Source of the DNA: CAVYUC01 sp963783085
Lineage (GTDB): Bacteria; Bacteroidota; Bacteroidia; Bacteroidales; Prolixibacteraceae
Reading direction: 5' to 3'
Assembly (NCBI GenBank): GCA_963783085.1
Contig: CAWAMJ010000020.1
Coordinates: 682,001-746,000 of the forward strand
DNA: 64,000 nt
The notes below the pieces were generated by a model. The model was not told the origin of the DNA. It saw only the letters and a list, made by a program, of their open reading frames with translations, and did not search any database. Made by a program: the position numbers and the translations under genes. The number at the start of each line of letters is the position of its first letter. Position 1 is the first letter of the stretch. Below, piece by piece: positions 29,201-37,984 of the stretch.

Positions 29201-29688
29201 TCCCCGGAGATGTTTACATTCATGATGGGAAATTCCGAAAGGTCGAAATCCATTACCAGCGGGTCGGTTTCCAGGTCGTCAGGCAAATCCGATTTCGCTT
29301 TGTCCACCCGATCTTTGGTGTCCTGCAGTGCCTGTTTTATTGTTACGTTGGTATTGAATTCCACAAAAATAGTACTCACATCCTGGTATGATGCCGAGCT
29401 CACTTGTTTAACTCCTTTCAATCCTTTCAATTCCTGCTCAATCGGACGGGTGATGAGGTTTTCGATATCCACGGGTGAGTTACCCGGATAAACCGTCTGA
29501 ATGAAAATGTAAGGGACAACAATTTCCGGAAATGCTTCGCGGGGCATTTGGTTGTACGAAAACAAACCGAAGAAAACCAGCAATCCGGTAAAAATATAAA
29601 CGGTCGTGCTGTTTTTCAGCGCAAGATAGGTGGGTTTAAACTTGCGGGTTATCTCGTCTTTTAGCTTTTTCTTTTTTTCCTGAACCAT
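26239..29688 (-). CDS. RND family efflux transporter permease
   Basis: 1149 residues, the usual size for an AcrB/MexB/HAE1-type inner-membrane pump. First membrane helix at about 30-48 followed by PREAFPEIVVPYIFIQTVYPG, typical of this family. The proton-relay Asp region is visible as LGMLVDNAIVVVENVYR, and the second half repeats the 6-helix pattern with GIVVNNGIVLIDYIDL. It is the last gene of an operon with MFP, TolC and TetR genes (24 bp after the MFP gene). The closest type is the divergent cation/multidrug-like RND group common in Bacteroidota. Export substrate cannot be told. Confidence 0.92.
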   Translation of the reverse strand: MVQEKKKKLKDEITRKFKPTYLALKNSTTVYIFTGLLVFFGLFSYNQMPREAFPEIVVPYIFIQTVYPGNSPVDIENLITRPIEQELKGLKGVKQVSSASYQDVSTIFVEFNTNVTIKQALQDTKDRVDKAKSDLPDDLETDPLVMDFDLSEFPIMNVNISGDFSMRELKEFAEDMQEEFESFKEVSEANIRGIEEREIQINVDPHKLDAVRLTFDDIATAVRMENVTMGAGEFNADQTRRVIRTVADYKNINQIANTIIKMNQGKPVYIRDVATVVDGYKERSTIARLNNKPVVTLSITKKSGENILDASSKVINSIQQMKDNRQIPESLDVIVTDDTTTYIEDTIMNLENSIILGMILVTFILFLFLGFRNALFAGLAIPLSMFLSFVILQQSGITLNSMVLYALILALGMLVDNAIVVVENVYRLYSHGYSLMDATKRGVSEIAFPIISSTLTTLAAFFPLLAWQGVIGQFMSILPKTLIVVLASSLFVALILNPPFIANFMRIDDISVKARKRKTLKNAGIFAVIAVLFYLARIYLFGNLLATVALIMVLNLILLRPLARWFQTRFLVWLENIYTRQLRHALSGPWPYIYFGGTVALLILSTMFYFGSQPKTVFFPETAPQTIYVTMELPLGTSLDKTDEVSGRVEGIIKKTLDPINNIVKSVTTTVGVGKGGMFDNEASPNKSLTSISFVEYDQRGGVNTSEIMQQLTQNLDGFVGAKIYVEKDQNGPPTGAPVNIEVSGDEFNQLIKITGDFVQIIADDNIPGIDELKLNINANQPEMLVDVDREKARLYELSTQEVAAAFRNSVYGLEASKFKDGEDEYDITIRLADEYRNDVSTLMNQKILVNGNSIPISSVADFQYATTYDKVSRVDNKRVITISSQVVEGYNANEINARIRQLLRDYDMPQGYSYKFTGEQQEQAESMDFLVFALLIAIALIMIIMVTQFNSLIRPLIIIATVIFSTIGVFLGLGIFHMEFVIIMTGIGIISLAGIVVNNGIVLIDYIDLTRARKKAELGYPENAFLPRKEQIEALVEAGHTRLRPVLLTAITTVLGLLPLAVGLNFNFLTLYSKFDPQFSVGGESVAFWGPMSWTVIFGLTFATFLTLLISPVMYMITIRINYKIKKWTGKLQEVDLPVKSENDIRKY

Positions 29689-29712
29689 TTGTTTGCGTTT
29701 TAGCCGTTTATT

Positions 29713-30831
29713 TTAGTACTCTACCAAAGTTCCATCGGCAACTTCGTTAAAACCTTCGGAAATAACCTTCATCCCTTCCGAAAGTCCGTTGGTAATTTCG
29801 GTCATGTTGTTATCGGTGACGCCGGTGGTTACATAAACTTTTTTTGCCATTTCGCTTCCGTTTTCGTTTTCAACAACATAAGTATATTTTCCAACAAAAT
29901 CTTCTTTAACATACAGCGAAGGAATTACAATGGCGCTGTCGGCGGCATAATCGCGAATTTTGATCACCGAAACAAGATTAGGCTTTATCATTTGATCGGG
30001 GTTGCTTAAATCGATGCGAATCCGGAACGTTCGGGTATTTGGATCGATGGTATTGCCGATTTGGCTGATGCGCGCCTGAGATTCGCGTTTCAACGCCGGA
30101 AAAAACACGTTTACCAGGTCACCCCTGTGTACCTTTGTAAGGTACGACTCCGAAACATCGGCATATATTTTTACATCGTTAATGTTAACAACTTTTGCGA
30201 AAGGCTGCTGCGGTCCTGCAATTTCACCTTTTTTCTGGTAAATAACATCCACAACTCCATCGACCGGCGATTCAATTTCCGACATTTCCAGTTGCGCTTT
30301 TAATCCTTCAAGCCTTTTTTCGAGGCTTTCCTTGTTGGTTTTAGCCTGCAGAAACTGCATTTCTGAACCAATGTTTTGGTCCCAGAGGTTTTTCTGGCGC
30401 TGGAAATTGGTGTTGGCCAAATCAAGTTGAATTTGAATGTCTTCCATCGAACGCTCGAGCGTTGTTGTGTTTAGTTTTGCCAGCAACTGGCCTTTCGAAA
30501 CCCGCTGTCCTTCCTTTACCAAAATCGACTCGATGACTCCTACCGATTCGGGACTGACATTTACGTTCTGGTCGGCTTCCACTTCGCCGGTTACTTCAAT
30601 GAAATGTTCGAATGGTCTCGCTTCCAGTTGTTTCACCTCAACCTGTACTGTTTCTTCTTCCGTGCTGTCGCTGAGTTGTTTCTCGAGAGCTTCAATTTTT
30701 TGATCCAGTTCATACTGCTGCTGTTTGTATTCCTGCAGCTGTTGACGCATGGCCGCTTCGTCGTTTTCAGCAGGTTTGCTGCAGGAAGCAACTATTACTG
30801 CTGCCGTAATTCCGATTAAAATTCTTTTCAT
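29713..30831 (-). CDS. RND periplasmic adaptor (membrane fusion) lipoprotein
   Basis: The ATG at 30831 gives a lipoprotein signal (MKRILIGITAAVIVASC); an upstream start would put 44 unrelated residues before it. 372 residues: a short coiled coil at 25-60, a biotinyl-lipoyl-like half (GVIESILVKEGQRVSKGQLLAKL), an alpha-helical hairpin (about 125-175), the second lipoyl half (ESPVDGVVDVIYQKKGEI) and beta-barrel plus membrane-proximal domains. It links the RND pump to TolC. Lipid anchoring fits the AcrA-like class. Confidence 0.92.
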   Translation of the reverse strand: MKRILIGITAAVIVASCSKPAENDEAAMRQQLQEYKQQQYELDQKIEALEKQLSDSTEEETVQVEVKQLEARPFEHFIEVTGEVEADQNVNVSPESVGVIESILVKEGQRVSKGQLLAKLNTTTLERSMEDIQIQLDLANTNFQRQKNLWDQNIGSEMQFLQAKTNKESLEKRLEGLKAQLEMSEIESPVDGVVDVIYQKKGEIAGPQQPFAKVVNINDVKIYADVSESYLTKVHRGDLVNVFFPALKRESQARISQIGNTIDPNTRTFRIRIDLSNPDQMIKPNLVSVIKIRDYAADSAIVIPSLYVKEDFVGKYTYVVENENGSEMAKKVYVTTGVTDNNMTEITNGLSEGMKVISEGFNEVADGTLVEY

Positions 30832-30862
30832 TTTATCCTGTTTATTTATTGTTCTGAAATGG

Positions 30863-32209
30863 TTAAAGATCTCCGGCTGCTTTTTTAAGTGCAACTTGTG
30901 CCTGTAAAAGCTGCAATGTAGATGCGATGTATGAACCGTAGGCCTGAATGTACTGGGTTTCAAGCTGTGATAGTTCTGTGCTGCTGGTTAACCCGTTATT
31001 AAATTTGATTTTCGATTTGTTGAGGATTTTTTCAGCGAGCGCCCGGTTTTCTTTATCGTTGTCGTATTTTTCAAGTGCCGATTCCATATCGGCCACTGCC
31101 GTTAAATAGTCTTTTTGAAGCGTTGTTTCTGCCAGCTTCCGGGTATTGACAGACTTCTCGAGGTCGATATTTGCCTTTTGAACATCCATTAATTTTTGCC
31201 CGGAATTAAAAATTGGCACCGTGAGTTGAAAACCAATTAACGATGACGGGAACCACGAAACATCCGATTGAAAAAGGTTGGCTTTGTTCCCGTACGCGGT
31301 TTTGGTATAGCTGTAAAAGCTGGTCAGGCGGGGGAGAAAAGCAACTTTTTGCAACTTCAGCAATTTTTCTGAAGCCAGAACATTGGTATTTGCCAAACGG
31401 TAATCGATGTGGCTGGTCAGGTCGAAATTTGTATTTACTTTCCCTTCCAGGAGCGGGTCCACGAAATCATTCAGTTCATTTTCGAGTGTTATTTCCCGGT
31501 CGATATCATAACCCATTGTATATTTCAGGACCACACGCGCAACTTTAATTTCGCGTTCGGCTTTCAATATCTCGTTTTCAGCGTTTTTTACCAAAATCTG
31601 CATTTGATCCACATCCAGTTCTTCGCGAAAACCATTATCAAAATATGCTTTGGTCTCCTTAAATAACTGTTCCACATTCAGCAGGTTTTCCTTCATCACT
31701 TTTTCATTTTCTTCGCCAATCAAAACCATGTAATAGGCCTGTGTCACAGCTTCTCTGATGTTGATTTCAGTTTTTTCGTTAGCCTGCCTGGCCAAATCGA
31801 GATAGATTTTTGAGGAACCGACCCCCACAATATACGAACCGTCAAAAATTTGTTGCGACACAGTAAATCCGAAATCAGAATTATAATCCTGACCAAACTT
31901 CACCGGAATATATGTTCCGGGTTCTTCGCCAAAAAATTCGCCGGGAATCAGGGAAACCGGCAGGTTTAAAAACATGTTGTAATTGGCGCTTCCGGAAACC
32001 TGCGGTAAGCCGGTTGAAATGGTTTTCCATACTTCTTTTTGCGCTTTTGTTACGTCTTTATGGGAATTTTGCAATACATATGAATTTTGCATGGCGTATT
32101 GCCGCGCCTCTTCCAGTGTAAATGACACCGGCTCGTTTTGCGCCGCTGCCCCATTAATTATGAAGAGAAAAAGTGCAAACAGCAGACAAATTTTAATTCT
32201 GTTCTTCAT
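30863..32209 (-). CDS. TolC family outer-membrane efflux protein
   Basis: 448 residues with a signal peptide (cleavage after GAAAQ). Two OEP repeats rich in long helices (SFTLEEARQYAMQNSYVLQNS at the start; ELSQLETQYIQAYGSYIASTLQLLQAQVAL at the end). It forms the outer-membrane channel of the tripartite pump. The start codon overlaps the end of the TetR gene by 17 bp and the MFP gene follows after 31 bp, so the order TetR-TolC-MFP-RND is a single operon. Confidence 0.92.
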   Translation of the reverse strand: MKNRIKICLLFALFLFIINGAAAQNEPVSFTLEEARQYAMQNSYVLQNSHKDVTKAQKEVWKTISTGLPQVSGSANYNMFLNLPVSLIPGEFFGEEPGTYIPVKFGQDYNSDFGFTVSQQIFDGSYIVGVGSSKIYLDLARQANEKTEINIREAVTQAYYMVLIGEENEKVMKENLLNVEQLFKETKAYFDNGFREELDVDQMQILVKNAENEILKAEREIKVARVVLKYTMGYDIDREITLENELNDFVDPLLEGKVNTNFDLTSHIDYRLANTNVLASEKLLKLQKVAFLPRLTSFYSYTKTAYGNKANLFQSDVSWFPSSLIGFQLTVPIFNSGQKLMDVQKANIDLEKSVNTRKLAETTLQKDYLTAVADMESALEKYDNDKENRALAEKILNKSKIKFNNGLTSSTELSQLETQYIQAYGSYIASTLQLLQAQVALKKAAGDL

Positions 32210-32819
32210 TCTGAATCTTGTTTAATTTTTGCTTGTAATATGTTAATCCTTTTTCGGTACAAATGGCATGTAAATGATAATCCATAATTTTGTCAAATAG
32301 ATCGATAGAAGAAATTTCGTCTTCGGTAAAGATTTCGTTTTCAGGGTTTAAAACAAATAACATCCGGCCTACCTGCAGATTGGCTATCAGTTCAGGGTCA
32401 ATTTCCGGCCGGAAAATCCCTTCCTTTTTCCCGGCCTCGATATTTCTGTGTGTATCGTTGAAAATACGTTCCCTTTTAAATTGATGTACTTTTTTGTATA
32501 ATTCCGGATAATTTTTCTTCAGGTCGAATTCCAGGTTGTTGTTGTAGTGTTTCAGAATTTCAATTACATGTTTGCGAACCGCAAAAATACGATCAATTGC
32601 GTTGCCCGAATCCTGCCGGTGTAACCTGAATTCAGGATTTTGCAGATAAAACCCGACTACCTGTTGCACGAAATCTTTTTTGTTCCGAAAAAACTGGTAA
32701 AGCGTTTTTTTTGAAATCCCGAATTCCAGTGCGATATCATCCATGGTTACGCCGCGGATGCCGTGTTTCAGGTAAAGTTTTCCTGCATTCTTTAAAATGA
32801 ATATTTTTTTGTCTTCCAT
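32193..32819 (-). CDS. TetR/AcrR family transcriptional regulator
   Basis: 208 residues. Residues about 8-55 form the TetR DNA-binding domain (IRGVTMDDIALEFGISKKTLYQFFRNKKDF). The C-terminal ligand domain has no specific signature. It is the first gene of the efflux operon and overlaps TolC by 17 bp, so it probably regulates its own operon and releases DNA on binding a toxic compound. A -7 box lies immediately upstream. Confidence 0.9.
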   Translation of the reverse strand: MEDKKIFILKNAGKLYLKHGIRGVTMDDIALEFGISKKTLYQFFRNKKDFVQQVVGFYLQNPEFRLHRQDSGNAIDRIFAVRKHVIEILKHYNNNLEFDLKKNYPELYKKVHQFKRERIFNDTHRNIEAGKKEGIFRPEIDPELIANLQVGRMLFVLNPENEIFTEDEISSIDLFDKIMDYHLHAICTEKGLTYYKQKLNKIQNEEQN

Positions 32820-32826
32820 GGCGCTT

Positions 32827-32853
32827 CAAAAATAATCCAAATAAACACTTTGG
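32827..32853 (-). promoter_or_regulatory. Putative promoter and operator of the efflux operon
   Basis: On the minus strand, TATTTTTG (32834-32827) fits the -7 consensus a few bases before the TetR start codon, implying a very short leader. Directly upstream, CCAAA (32837) and TTTGG (32853) form a small inverted repeat that could be a TetR-type operator. The rest of the 260-bp gap to ispD shows nothing recognised. Confidence 0.35.
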
Positions 32854-33080
32854 AAACTTATTATGTGTTAAAAGTTTATTAAGAATGCATTCATCGGATT
32901 TTTAGATGTTTACATAAATTTTTTAATGCGTTACAAAAATATGGATCAGGTGAAAGTTAATTTTTAACGGAATCGGCAAACAGCAAAAAATTACCAAGCA
33001 ACAAAGCCAAAATTCATGTGGGTGGTGAACCGGCCCTCTAAAAAAATTAAAATTATCGGTGAAAAAAGAAAAATTGCAGG

Positions 33081-33755
33081 TTAATTGATGTTTTCTTTTA
33101 GATACAGCCCGGCAACTAATAAATCTTCCGGATAAGTGATTTTTATATTTTCACGATTACCAGGTACCATAAAAATTTCAGCGCCGGTATTTTCAAGCAC
33201 CGACGCATCATCGGTAAATTTTTCATCGAATGGATGTTCGTATGCTTTTTTTATTAATGAAACCTGAAAGGTTTGCGGCGTTTGAACCAGGAAGTATTTC
33301 GTACGATCGACGGCGCGGCTTTTGTTTTCCGACACTTCCCTGATCGATTCAGCCGGTGAAATTACCGGGAGCGCATTTCCTGCGGCCCGCGCCGTGTTGT
33401 AGCAGTTTTTGATGGTTTTTGCAGAAACCAGTGGCCGTACACCGTCGTGAATAAACACAACGCCTTCTTCCTTAATTACTTCAAGGCCGTTTTTTACCGA
33501 ATGAAAACGGGTGGGACCACCAACAGCCAGCTGATGTTCTGTCTCAAAACCGTATTCCGCGCATAAATTTTTCCATTGTTGGATCAGTTGTTCCGGCAAA
33601 ACCAGTACGAACTGAAATTTCATACCGGTTTTTAAAAACGCATTAAAAGTGTGCATCAGTACCGGCAGTCCGTGTATCTCCATAAATTGTTTCGGAACCT
33701 GTATTTTCATCCTGTTTCCACTCCCACCTGCAACAATCAATGCAAATTTTTTCAT
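33081..33755 (-). CDS. ispD: 2-C-methyl-D-erythritol 4-phosphate cytidylyltransferase
   Basis: 224 residues from the ATG at 33755 (a TTG one codon upstream is ignored). CTP-binding motif ALIVAGGSGNRMKIQVPKQF, then IHDGVRPLVS and FTDDASVLE, all characteristic of IspD. It catalyses the third step of the MEP isoprenoid pathway, forming CDP-methylerythritol. No IspF fusion is present. The gene is monocistronic, divergent from the DUF2461 gene with 60 bp between starts. Confidence 0.9.
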   Translation of the reverse strand: MKKFALIVAGGSGNRMKIQVPKQFMEIHGLPVLMHTFNAFLKTGMKFQFVLVLPEQLIQQWKNLCAEYGFETEHQLAVGGPTRFHSVKNGLEVIKEEGVVFIHDGVRPLVSAKTIKNCYNTARAAGNALPVISPAESIREVSENKSRAVDRTKYFLVQTPQTFQVSLIKKAYEHPFDEKFTDDASVLENTGAEIFMVPGNRENIKITYPEDLLVAGLYLKENIN

Positions 33756-33815
33756 CAAACCGAATTCAATTTAAAGTGTTAAATTGGGCGTAAAATTAAA
33801 CGAATTCAAACAAGT

Positions 33816-34484
33816 ATGGAAAAAGTATTGCAGTTTCTCGAAGAACTTGCAGCAAACAATAACCGCGATTGGTTCAATGCCAACCGCGACAGGTACGAAG
33901 AATGCCGCGGCAAAATTCTTTTTGTCACTGAAATATTAATCAACGAAATCAGCAAATTTGATCCTGATGTTACAATAATGAATCCGAAAGATTGCATGTT
34001 CCGGATTTTCAGGGATGTTCGGTTTTCGAACGACAAACGGCCGTATAAAACCAACTTTGGTAGTTTTATAGCCAGGGGCGGCCGGAAAAGCGACCGTGCC
34101 GGCTATTATTTCCACGTTGAACCCGGAGGAAGTTTTATTGGCGGCGGAGTTTATCATCCGGCGGCAGCTCCGTTAAAAGCCATTCGGTTACACATTGATA
34201 AACATCCTGACGAGTTTGTTCAAATTATTGAAGACAAGGAATTTAAATCTGTTTTTCCGGAAATGTATGACGATAAATTACAGACGGCTCCCAAAGGATT
34301 TGCGAAAGACCATGAATACATTAATTTGCTTCGGTACAAATCGTTTGTTTTTTCCACAGACGTTGATAAAAAAAATTTAACCTTCGAAAATTTTCTGGAG
34401 TATGCCGCGAATGCCTATAAACAATTGGCTAAGGTGAATTTGTTTTTAAATGAAGCATTGGATATGTACCAGGAAAAAAAATAA
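33816..34484 (+). CDS. DUF2461 domain protein
   Basis: 222 residues, single DUF2461 domain: LEELAANNNRDWFNANRDRY, FRIFRDVRFSNDKRPYKTN, GYYFHVEPGGSFIGGG and the C-terminal RYKSFVF are all typical. Soluble, no signal peptide. The family is widespread and its biochemical role is unknown. It stands alone, divergent from ispD. Confidence 0.88.
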   Translation: MEKVLQFLEELAANNNRDWFNANRDRYEECRGKILFVTEILINEISKFDPDVTIMNPKDCMFRIFRDVRFSNDKRPYKTNFGSFIARGGRKSDRAGYYFHVEPGGSFIGGGVYHPAAAPLKAIRLHIDKHPDEFVQIIEDKEFKSVFPEMYDDKLQTAPKGFAKDHEYINLLRYKSFVFSTDVDKKNLTFENFLEYAANAYKQLAKVNLFLNEALDMYQEKK

Positions 34485-34556
34485 AAGAGGGTTACCTTTT
34501 GGCTGATTTCAGAATTTAATAGTAAGATGACCCATATTTTTTATCTTCCCGATAAA

Positions 34557-34596
34557 AAAAAATTGCCCCGGTTAGTCCTTAGCCGGGGTTCTTTTT
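34557..34596. terminator. Bidirectional terminator
   Basis: Stem CCCCGG / CCGGGG around TTAGTCCTTAG, flanked by A8 and T6. It separates the converging DUF2461 and aldo/keto reductase genes. Confidence 0.8.
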
Positions 34597-34605
34597 TGGA
34601 TCCCT

Positions 34606-35505
34606 TCAAGAATTGGCGATTCTCATGATACGATCGACTGCATCGTCAACCTGTTCAGTACTTTCCATTCCAATGGTCATGCAATCCACGTTGTTGCTTT
34701 TAATGACATAGTTCAGAGATTTTTCCCGTTCGGCCTCAGATACCAGTTCACCGCAACCGAAAATTTTCATGCCAATAACTCCTTTGCCGCTTTCTTTGGT
34801 TTTTTTAAGCACTCCCATCACGTCGGCAGGTTTACCGTCCATTTTTGCGCCGCTGTGATTAATACGGGCCAGTAAAACATCGGGCCAATCGCTTTTTGCC
34901 GCCATTTCCATTGCACCAAAATCGTGGCAGGAGAGCCCCACTTTCTTAACAATACCTTTTTGTTTTGCTTCAGAATAGGCATCCATGTAGCGTTTGTATT
35001 CATCAGGCCATTCGTCGTTTACCATACAATGCAGCAGCAGAATGTCGATGTAATCGGTATCAAGTTCTTTTCGAAACCGGTCGATGCTTTTCTGAAACGG
35101 CTCTGGCGTGTACCAGTCCTGGTGCTGGTAAACCATTATTTTCGATAACAGCGTCACATTTTCGCGTCCCACTTCTTTCATGGCTTTACCAACCAATTGA
35201 TGTGTGCCGTACATGTCGGCAGTTTCAAAAAAATGTACGCCGCGATCGAAAGCGTGTCGCGCCATTTGCAGGAATTTCCTTTCGCCCAGTTCTTTTTGGT
35301 GTGAAGTTCTTTTCCATCCGTATGAACCTGTTCCCAACGCCAGGCGTGGAACTTTCAAACCGGTTTGGCCTAAATCCACTTTATCGATAACAGCATTTCC
35401 TGCAACCGTAAAACCAAGATTTGAAATTCCCGACGAAAAAACCATGGCGCCCGCAACACCTTTTGCGCTGTTTTGTATAAATTTTCTCCTGTCCATTTTT
35501 TTCAT
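34606..35505 (-). CDS. Aldo/keto reductase with Tat-like signal
   Basis: 299 residues. The N-terminus carries a twin-arginine type signal (MDRRKFIQNSAKGVAGAMVFSS). The AKR barrel follows with DLGQTGLKVPRLALGTGSYG; the catalytic tetrad is seen as Asp/Tyr in FETADMYGTHQL, Lys in LLSKIMVY and His in DILLLHCMVND. NADPH-binding GMESTEQVDDAVDRI is near the C-terminus. Export of an NADPH enzyme implies cofactor loading before Tat transport. Substrate unknown; such proteins are often annotated as general oxidoreductases. Confidence 0.88.
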   Translation of the reverse strand: MKKMDRRKFIQNSAKGVAGAMVFSSGISNLGFTVAGNAVIDKVDLGQTGLKVPRLALGTGSYGWKRTSHQKELGERKFLQMARHAFDRGVHFFETADMYGTHQLVGKAMKEVGRENVTLLSKIMVYQHQDWYTPEPFQKSIDRFRKELDTDYIDILLLHCMVNDEWPDEYKRYMDAYSEAKQKGIVKKVGLSCHDFGAMEMAAKSDWPDVLLARINHSGAKMDGKPADVMGVLKKTKESGKGVIGMKIFGCGELVSEAEREKSLNYVIKSNNVDCMTIGMESTEQVDDAVDRIMRIANS

Positions 35506-35604
35506 TGCTGCAACATTTTTTAAGATCGCGAAATATACTTATTTGAATTGATTTTAAAAAGACTGGCCATTATTTAATCGATTTCCGTAATTGAGAAGTT
35601 TGGC

Positions 35605-35612
35605 TATTTTTG
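35605..35612 (+). promoter_or_regulatory. -7 promoter box for DUF5020/permease unit
   Basis: TATTTTTG matches TAnnTTTG and lies 30 bp before the ATG at 35643. A matching -33 element is not clear. Confidence 0.4.
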
Positions 35613-35642
35613 CGGCATTTTTTAAAATCTAAGTTATCATCA

Positions 35643-36329
35643 ATGAAAAAGTTTTTCTTGTTTTTTGTTTTTGCATGTGCCGTTTTTGTAACAAAGGCAC
35701 AAAATATACAGTTGCATTATGATCTTGGTGAAGGCAGGCATTTTTTCACGTCGACTGTTGAAATGTTTAAGCCAGACAAATGGGGCAGCACATTCTTTTT
35801 TATCGACATGGATTACAGTTCAGACGCACGGAATGTAAATAATGGTGTGTCATTGGCCTATTGGGAAATAGCCCGGGCTTTCAAATGGAACGAAACTCAA
35901 AAAATTCAGCCACGTATTGAATATAACGGTGGGGTTTTTAAACTGGACGGCGAAGGTACTCCGTTTGTGCCGATTGAAAATTGTTGGTTGGCAGGTGTTG
36001 AACACACGTGGTTTTCTGCCGATTTTACCAAAATCCTGACCTTGCAGGGAAATTACAAGTACATAAAAAACAAGGAAGATGCTTCGTTCCAGGTCACTGC
36101 GGTTTGGACGGTGCAGATGCTGCAAAATAAATTAACTTTTACCGGGTTTGCAGATTTTTGGAAAGAAGATATGTTTTGGGGTACGCATTACCGGTTTTTA
36201 TCAGAACCTCAGTTGTGGTATAATTTTAACAAAAACTTTGCATTGGGTAGCGAAATCGAATTAAGTAACAATTTTGTTGCAGATGAATTCAAGGTAATGC
36301 CAACAATTGCAGTTAAATACACCTTTTAA
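35643..36329 (+). CDS. DUF5020 outer-membrane beta-barrel, Tsx-like
   Basis: The ATG at 35643 starts a signal peptide (MKKFFLFFVFACAVFVTKAQ); 228 residues. The mature part alternates polar and hydrophobic residues in amphipathic beta strands and ends in an aromatic residue (AVKYTF), as outer-membrane barrels do. DUF5020 proteins of Bacteroidota resemble the nucleoside channel Tsx. It is followed after 10 bp by an NCS2 purine permease gene, which strongly suggests that the two proteins form an outer-to-inner membrane route for nucleobases or nucleosides. Confidence 0.82.
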   Translation: MKKFFLFFVFACAVFVTKAQNIQLHYDLGEGRHFFTSTVEMFKPDKWGSTFFFIDMDYSSDARNVNNGVSLAYWEIARAFKWNETQKIQPRIEYNGGVFKLDGEGTPFVPIENCWLAGVEHTWFSADFTKILTLQGNYKYIKNKEDASFQVTAVWTVQMLQNKLTFTGFADFWKEDMFWGTHYRFLSEPQLWYNFNKNFALGSEIELSNNFVADEFKVMPTIAVKYTF

Positions 36330-36339
36330 ATAAAAAATC

Positions 36340-37632
36340 ATGCTTAACCGGTTTTTTCAACTAAAAGAAAATGAAACTTCTGTGAAAACAGAAATTGTGG
36401 CTGGAATAACTACGTTTATGACTATGGCTTATATTCTGGCCGTGAACCCGGACATTCTCAGTGCCACTGGCATGGATAAAAATGCATTGTTTACCGCGAC
36501 AGCACTTTCGGCAATGGCGGCAACTGCAGTTATGGCACTGGTGGCGCGGCTGCCGTTTGCACTGGCGCCGGGAATGGGATTGAACGCGTTTTTTGCTTTT
36601 ACGGTTGTGCTCGGAATGGGCTACACCTGGCAGTTTGCATTAACCGCAGTTTTTCTTGAAGGTATCATATTTCTGTTGCTTACGATGTTTAACATTCGGG
36701 AACTGATTGTGAATGCCATTCCCATTTCGCTGAAACACGCGGTTTCGGCCGGAATAGGTTTGTTCATTGCTTTTATTGGTTTACAGAATTCCGGAATTAT
36801 TGTAAATAACGATGCAACATTGGTTGGTTTGGGCGATATGGGTTCGCCGGCAGTTTTAATTGCTTTGGGCGGAATTGTTTTAACGGCTGTACTTTTGGCA
36901 TTGAACGTGAAAGGAGCGCTGCTTATCGGAATTTTTGCCGCAACGGTTGCAGGTTTGCCTTTTGGTGTCACGCACATGCCCCAAGGCCGTTTGGTCGATG
37001 TGCCCCCGTCGCTTTCGCCTATTTTTTTCAAATTTGAATTTGCCGATGTATTTTCCATTCACATGCTTATTGTGCTGTTCACTTTTCTTTTTGTCGATAT
37101 GTTTGATACCGTTGGGACGCTCGTTGGCGTTTCATCAAAAGCGGGCATGCTCGATGAAGAAGGAAAGGTACCGCGGGTAAAACAGGCGCTTTTTGCCGAT
37201 TCCATCGGAACAACACTGGGCGCAATTTTAGGGACCAGCACCGTAACCACTTATGTTGAAAGTGCATCGGGGGTGGCAGAAGGTGGAAAAACCGGATTGA
37301 CATCATTAACAACGGCAGCATTGTTTTTAATTGCGCTGTTTTTTGCGCCGCTTTTTACCATGGTGCCGGCAGCGGCAACAGCTCCGGCGCTCGTGTTGGT
37401 TGGCTTTTTTATGATGTCGCCGATTTTAAAGATCAATTTCGATGATTTTACCGAATCCATTCCGGCGTTTATTACCATAATCATTATGCCTCTCGCGTAT
37501 AGTATTGCCGAAGGAATCGTTTTTGGAATGCTTTCATATGTGTTGCTGAAAGTACTCACCGGAAAATTTAAAGACCTCACGGTGGTTATGATTGTGCTGG
37601 CTTTGCTGTTCGTCTTGAAATTTTTCATATAA
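36340..37632 (+). CDS. NCS2 family adenine/guanine/hypoxanthine permease
   Basis: 430 residues, about 12-14 membrane segments. Typical AzgA/PbuG-like motifs: GITTFMTMAYILAVNP, ALAPGMGLNAFFAFTVV and GTSTVTTYVESASGVAEGG. This group is a proton symporter for purine bases. Co-transcribed with the DUF5020 barrel gene upstream (10-bp gap). A tRNA-Val gene follows at 65 bp. Confidence 0.9.
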   Translation: MLNRFFQLKENETSVKTEIVAGITTFMTMAYILAVNPDILSATGMDKNALFTATALSAMAATAVMALVARLPFALAPGMGLNAFFAFTVVLGMGYTWQFALTAVFLEGIIFLLLTMFNIRELIVNAIPISLKHAVSAGIGLFIAFIGLQNSGIIVNNDATLVGLGDMGSPAVLIALGGIVLTAVLLALNVKGALLIGIFAATVAGLPFGVTHMPQGRLVDVPPSLSPIFFKFEFADVFSIHMLIVLFTFLFVDMFDTVGTLVGVSSKAGMLDEEGKVPRVKQALFADSIGTTLGAILGTSTVTTYVESASGVAEGGKTGLTSLTTAALFLIALFFAPLFTMVPAAATAPALVLVGFFMMSPILKINFDDFTESIPAFITIIIMPLAYSIAEGIVFGMLSYVLLKVLTGKFKDLTVVMIVLALLFVLKFFI

Positions 37633-37677
37633 AACCGAAAAATTCCGTTCAGCACGTTTTATCCTGAACGGATTTAC

Positions 37678-37685
37678 TATTTTTG
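37678..37685 (+). promoter_or_regulatory. -7 promoter box of tRNA-Val
   Basis: TATTTTTG (TAnnTTTG) ends 12 bp before the tRNA, so transcription would begin 5-6 nt before the mature 5' end. No clear -33 element. Confidence 0.45.
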
Positions 37686-37697
37686 CAGCAGGTTTTT

Positions 37698-37772
37698 GGG
37701 TTGTTAGCTCAGTTGGTTTAGAGCATTACCTTGACAGGGTAGGGGTCACTGGTTCGAATCCAGTACAACCCA
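37698..37772 (+). tRNA. tRNA-Val (GAC)
   Basis: 75 nt with acceptor GGGTTGT / ACAACCC and discriminator A. Anticodon loop TTGACAG gives GAC; T arm CACTGG TTCGAAT CCAGT is canonical. CCA is not encoded. Confidence 0.95.
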
Positions 37773-37984
37773 CAATATTTCTCCAGGATAGCAACGGGGA
37801 CGCCGATTTCCCGGAAGGTTTCCTTCGAAAGAATCCTATATTGTACAAAATTTCTTCCCGGGCCTTTCTATTTACAGACACAACTCTGAGATATTTCCTG
37901 GAATTTACATCGCCTACAGTTTTGATCCCGAAAAACGTTTACCTGTTAGATTTGTTCGCGGTGGCCGGTGCCGTCGGGTACCGG

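Noticed and set aside
30832..30963. 44-residue extension of the adaptor lipoprotein
   Set aside because: It would hide the lipoprotein signal starting at 30831 and overlaps the end of the TolC gene.
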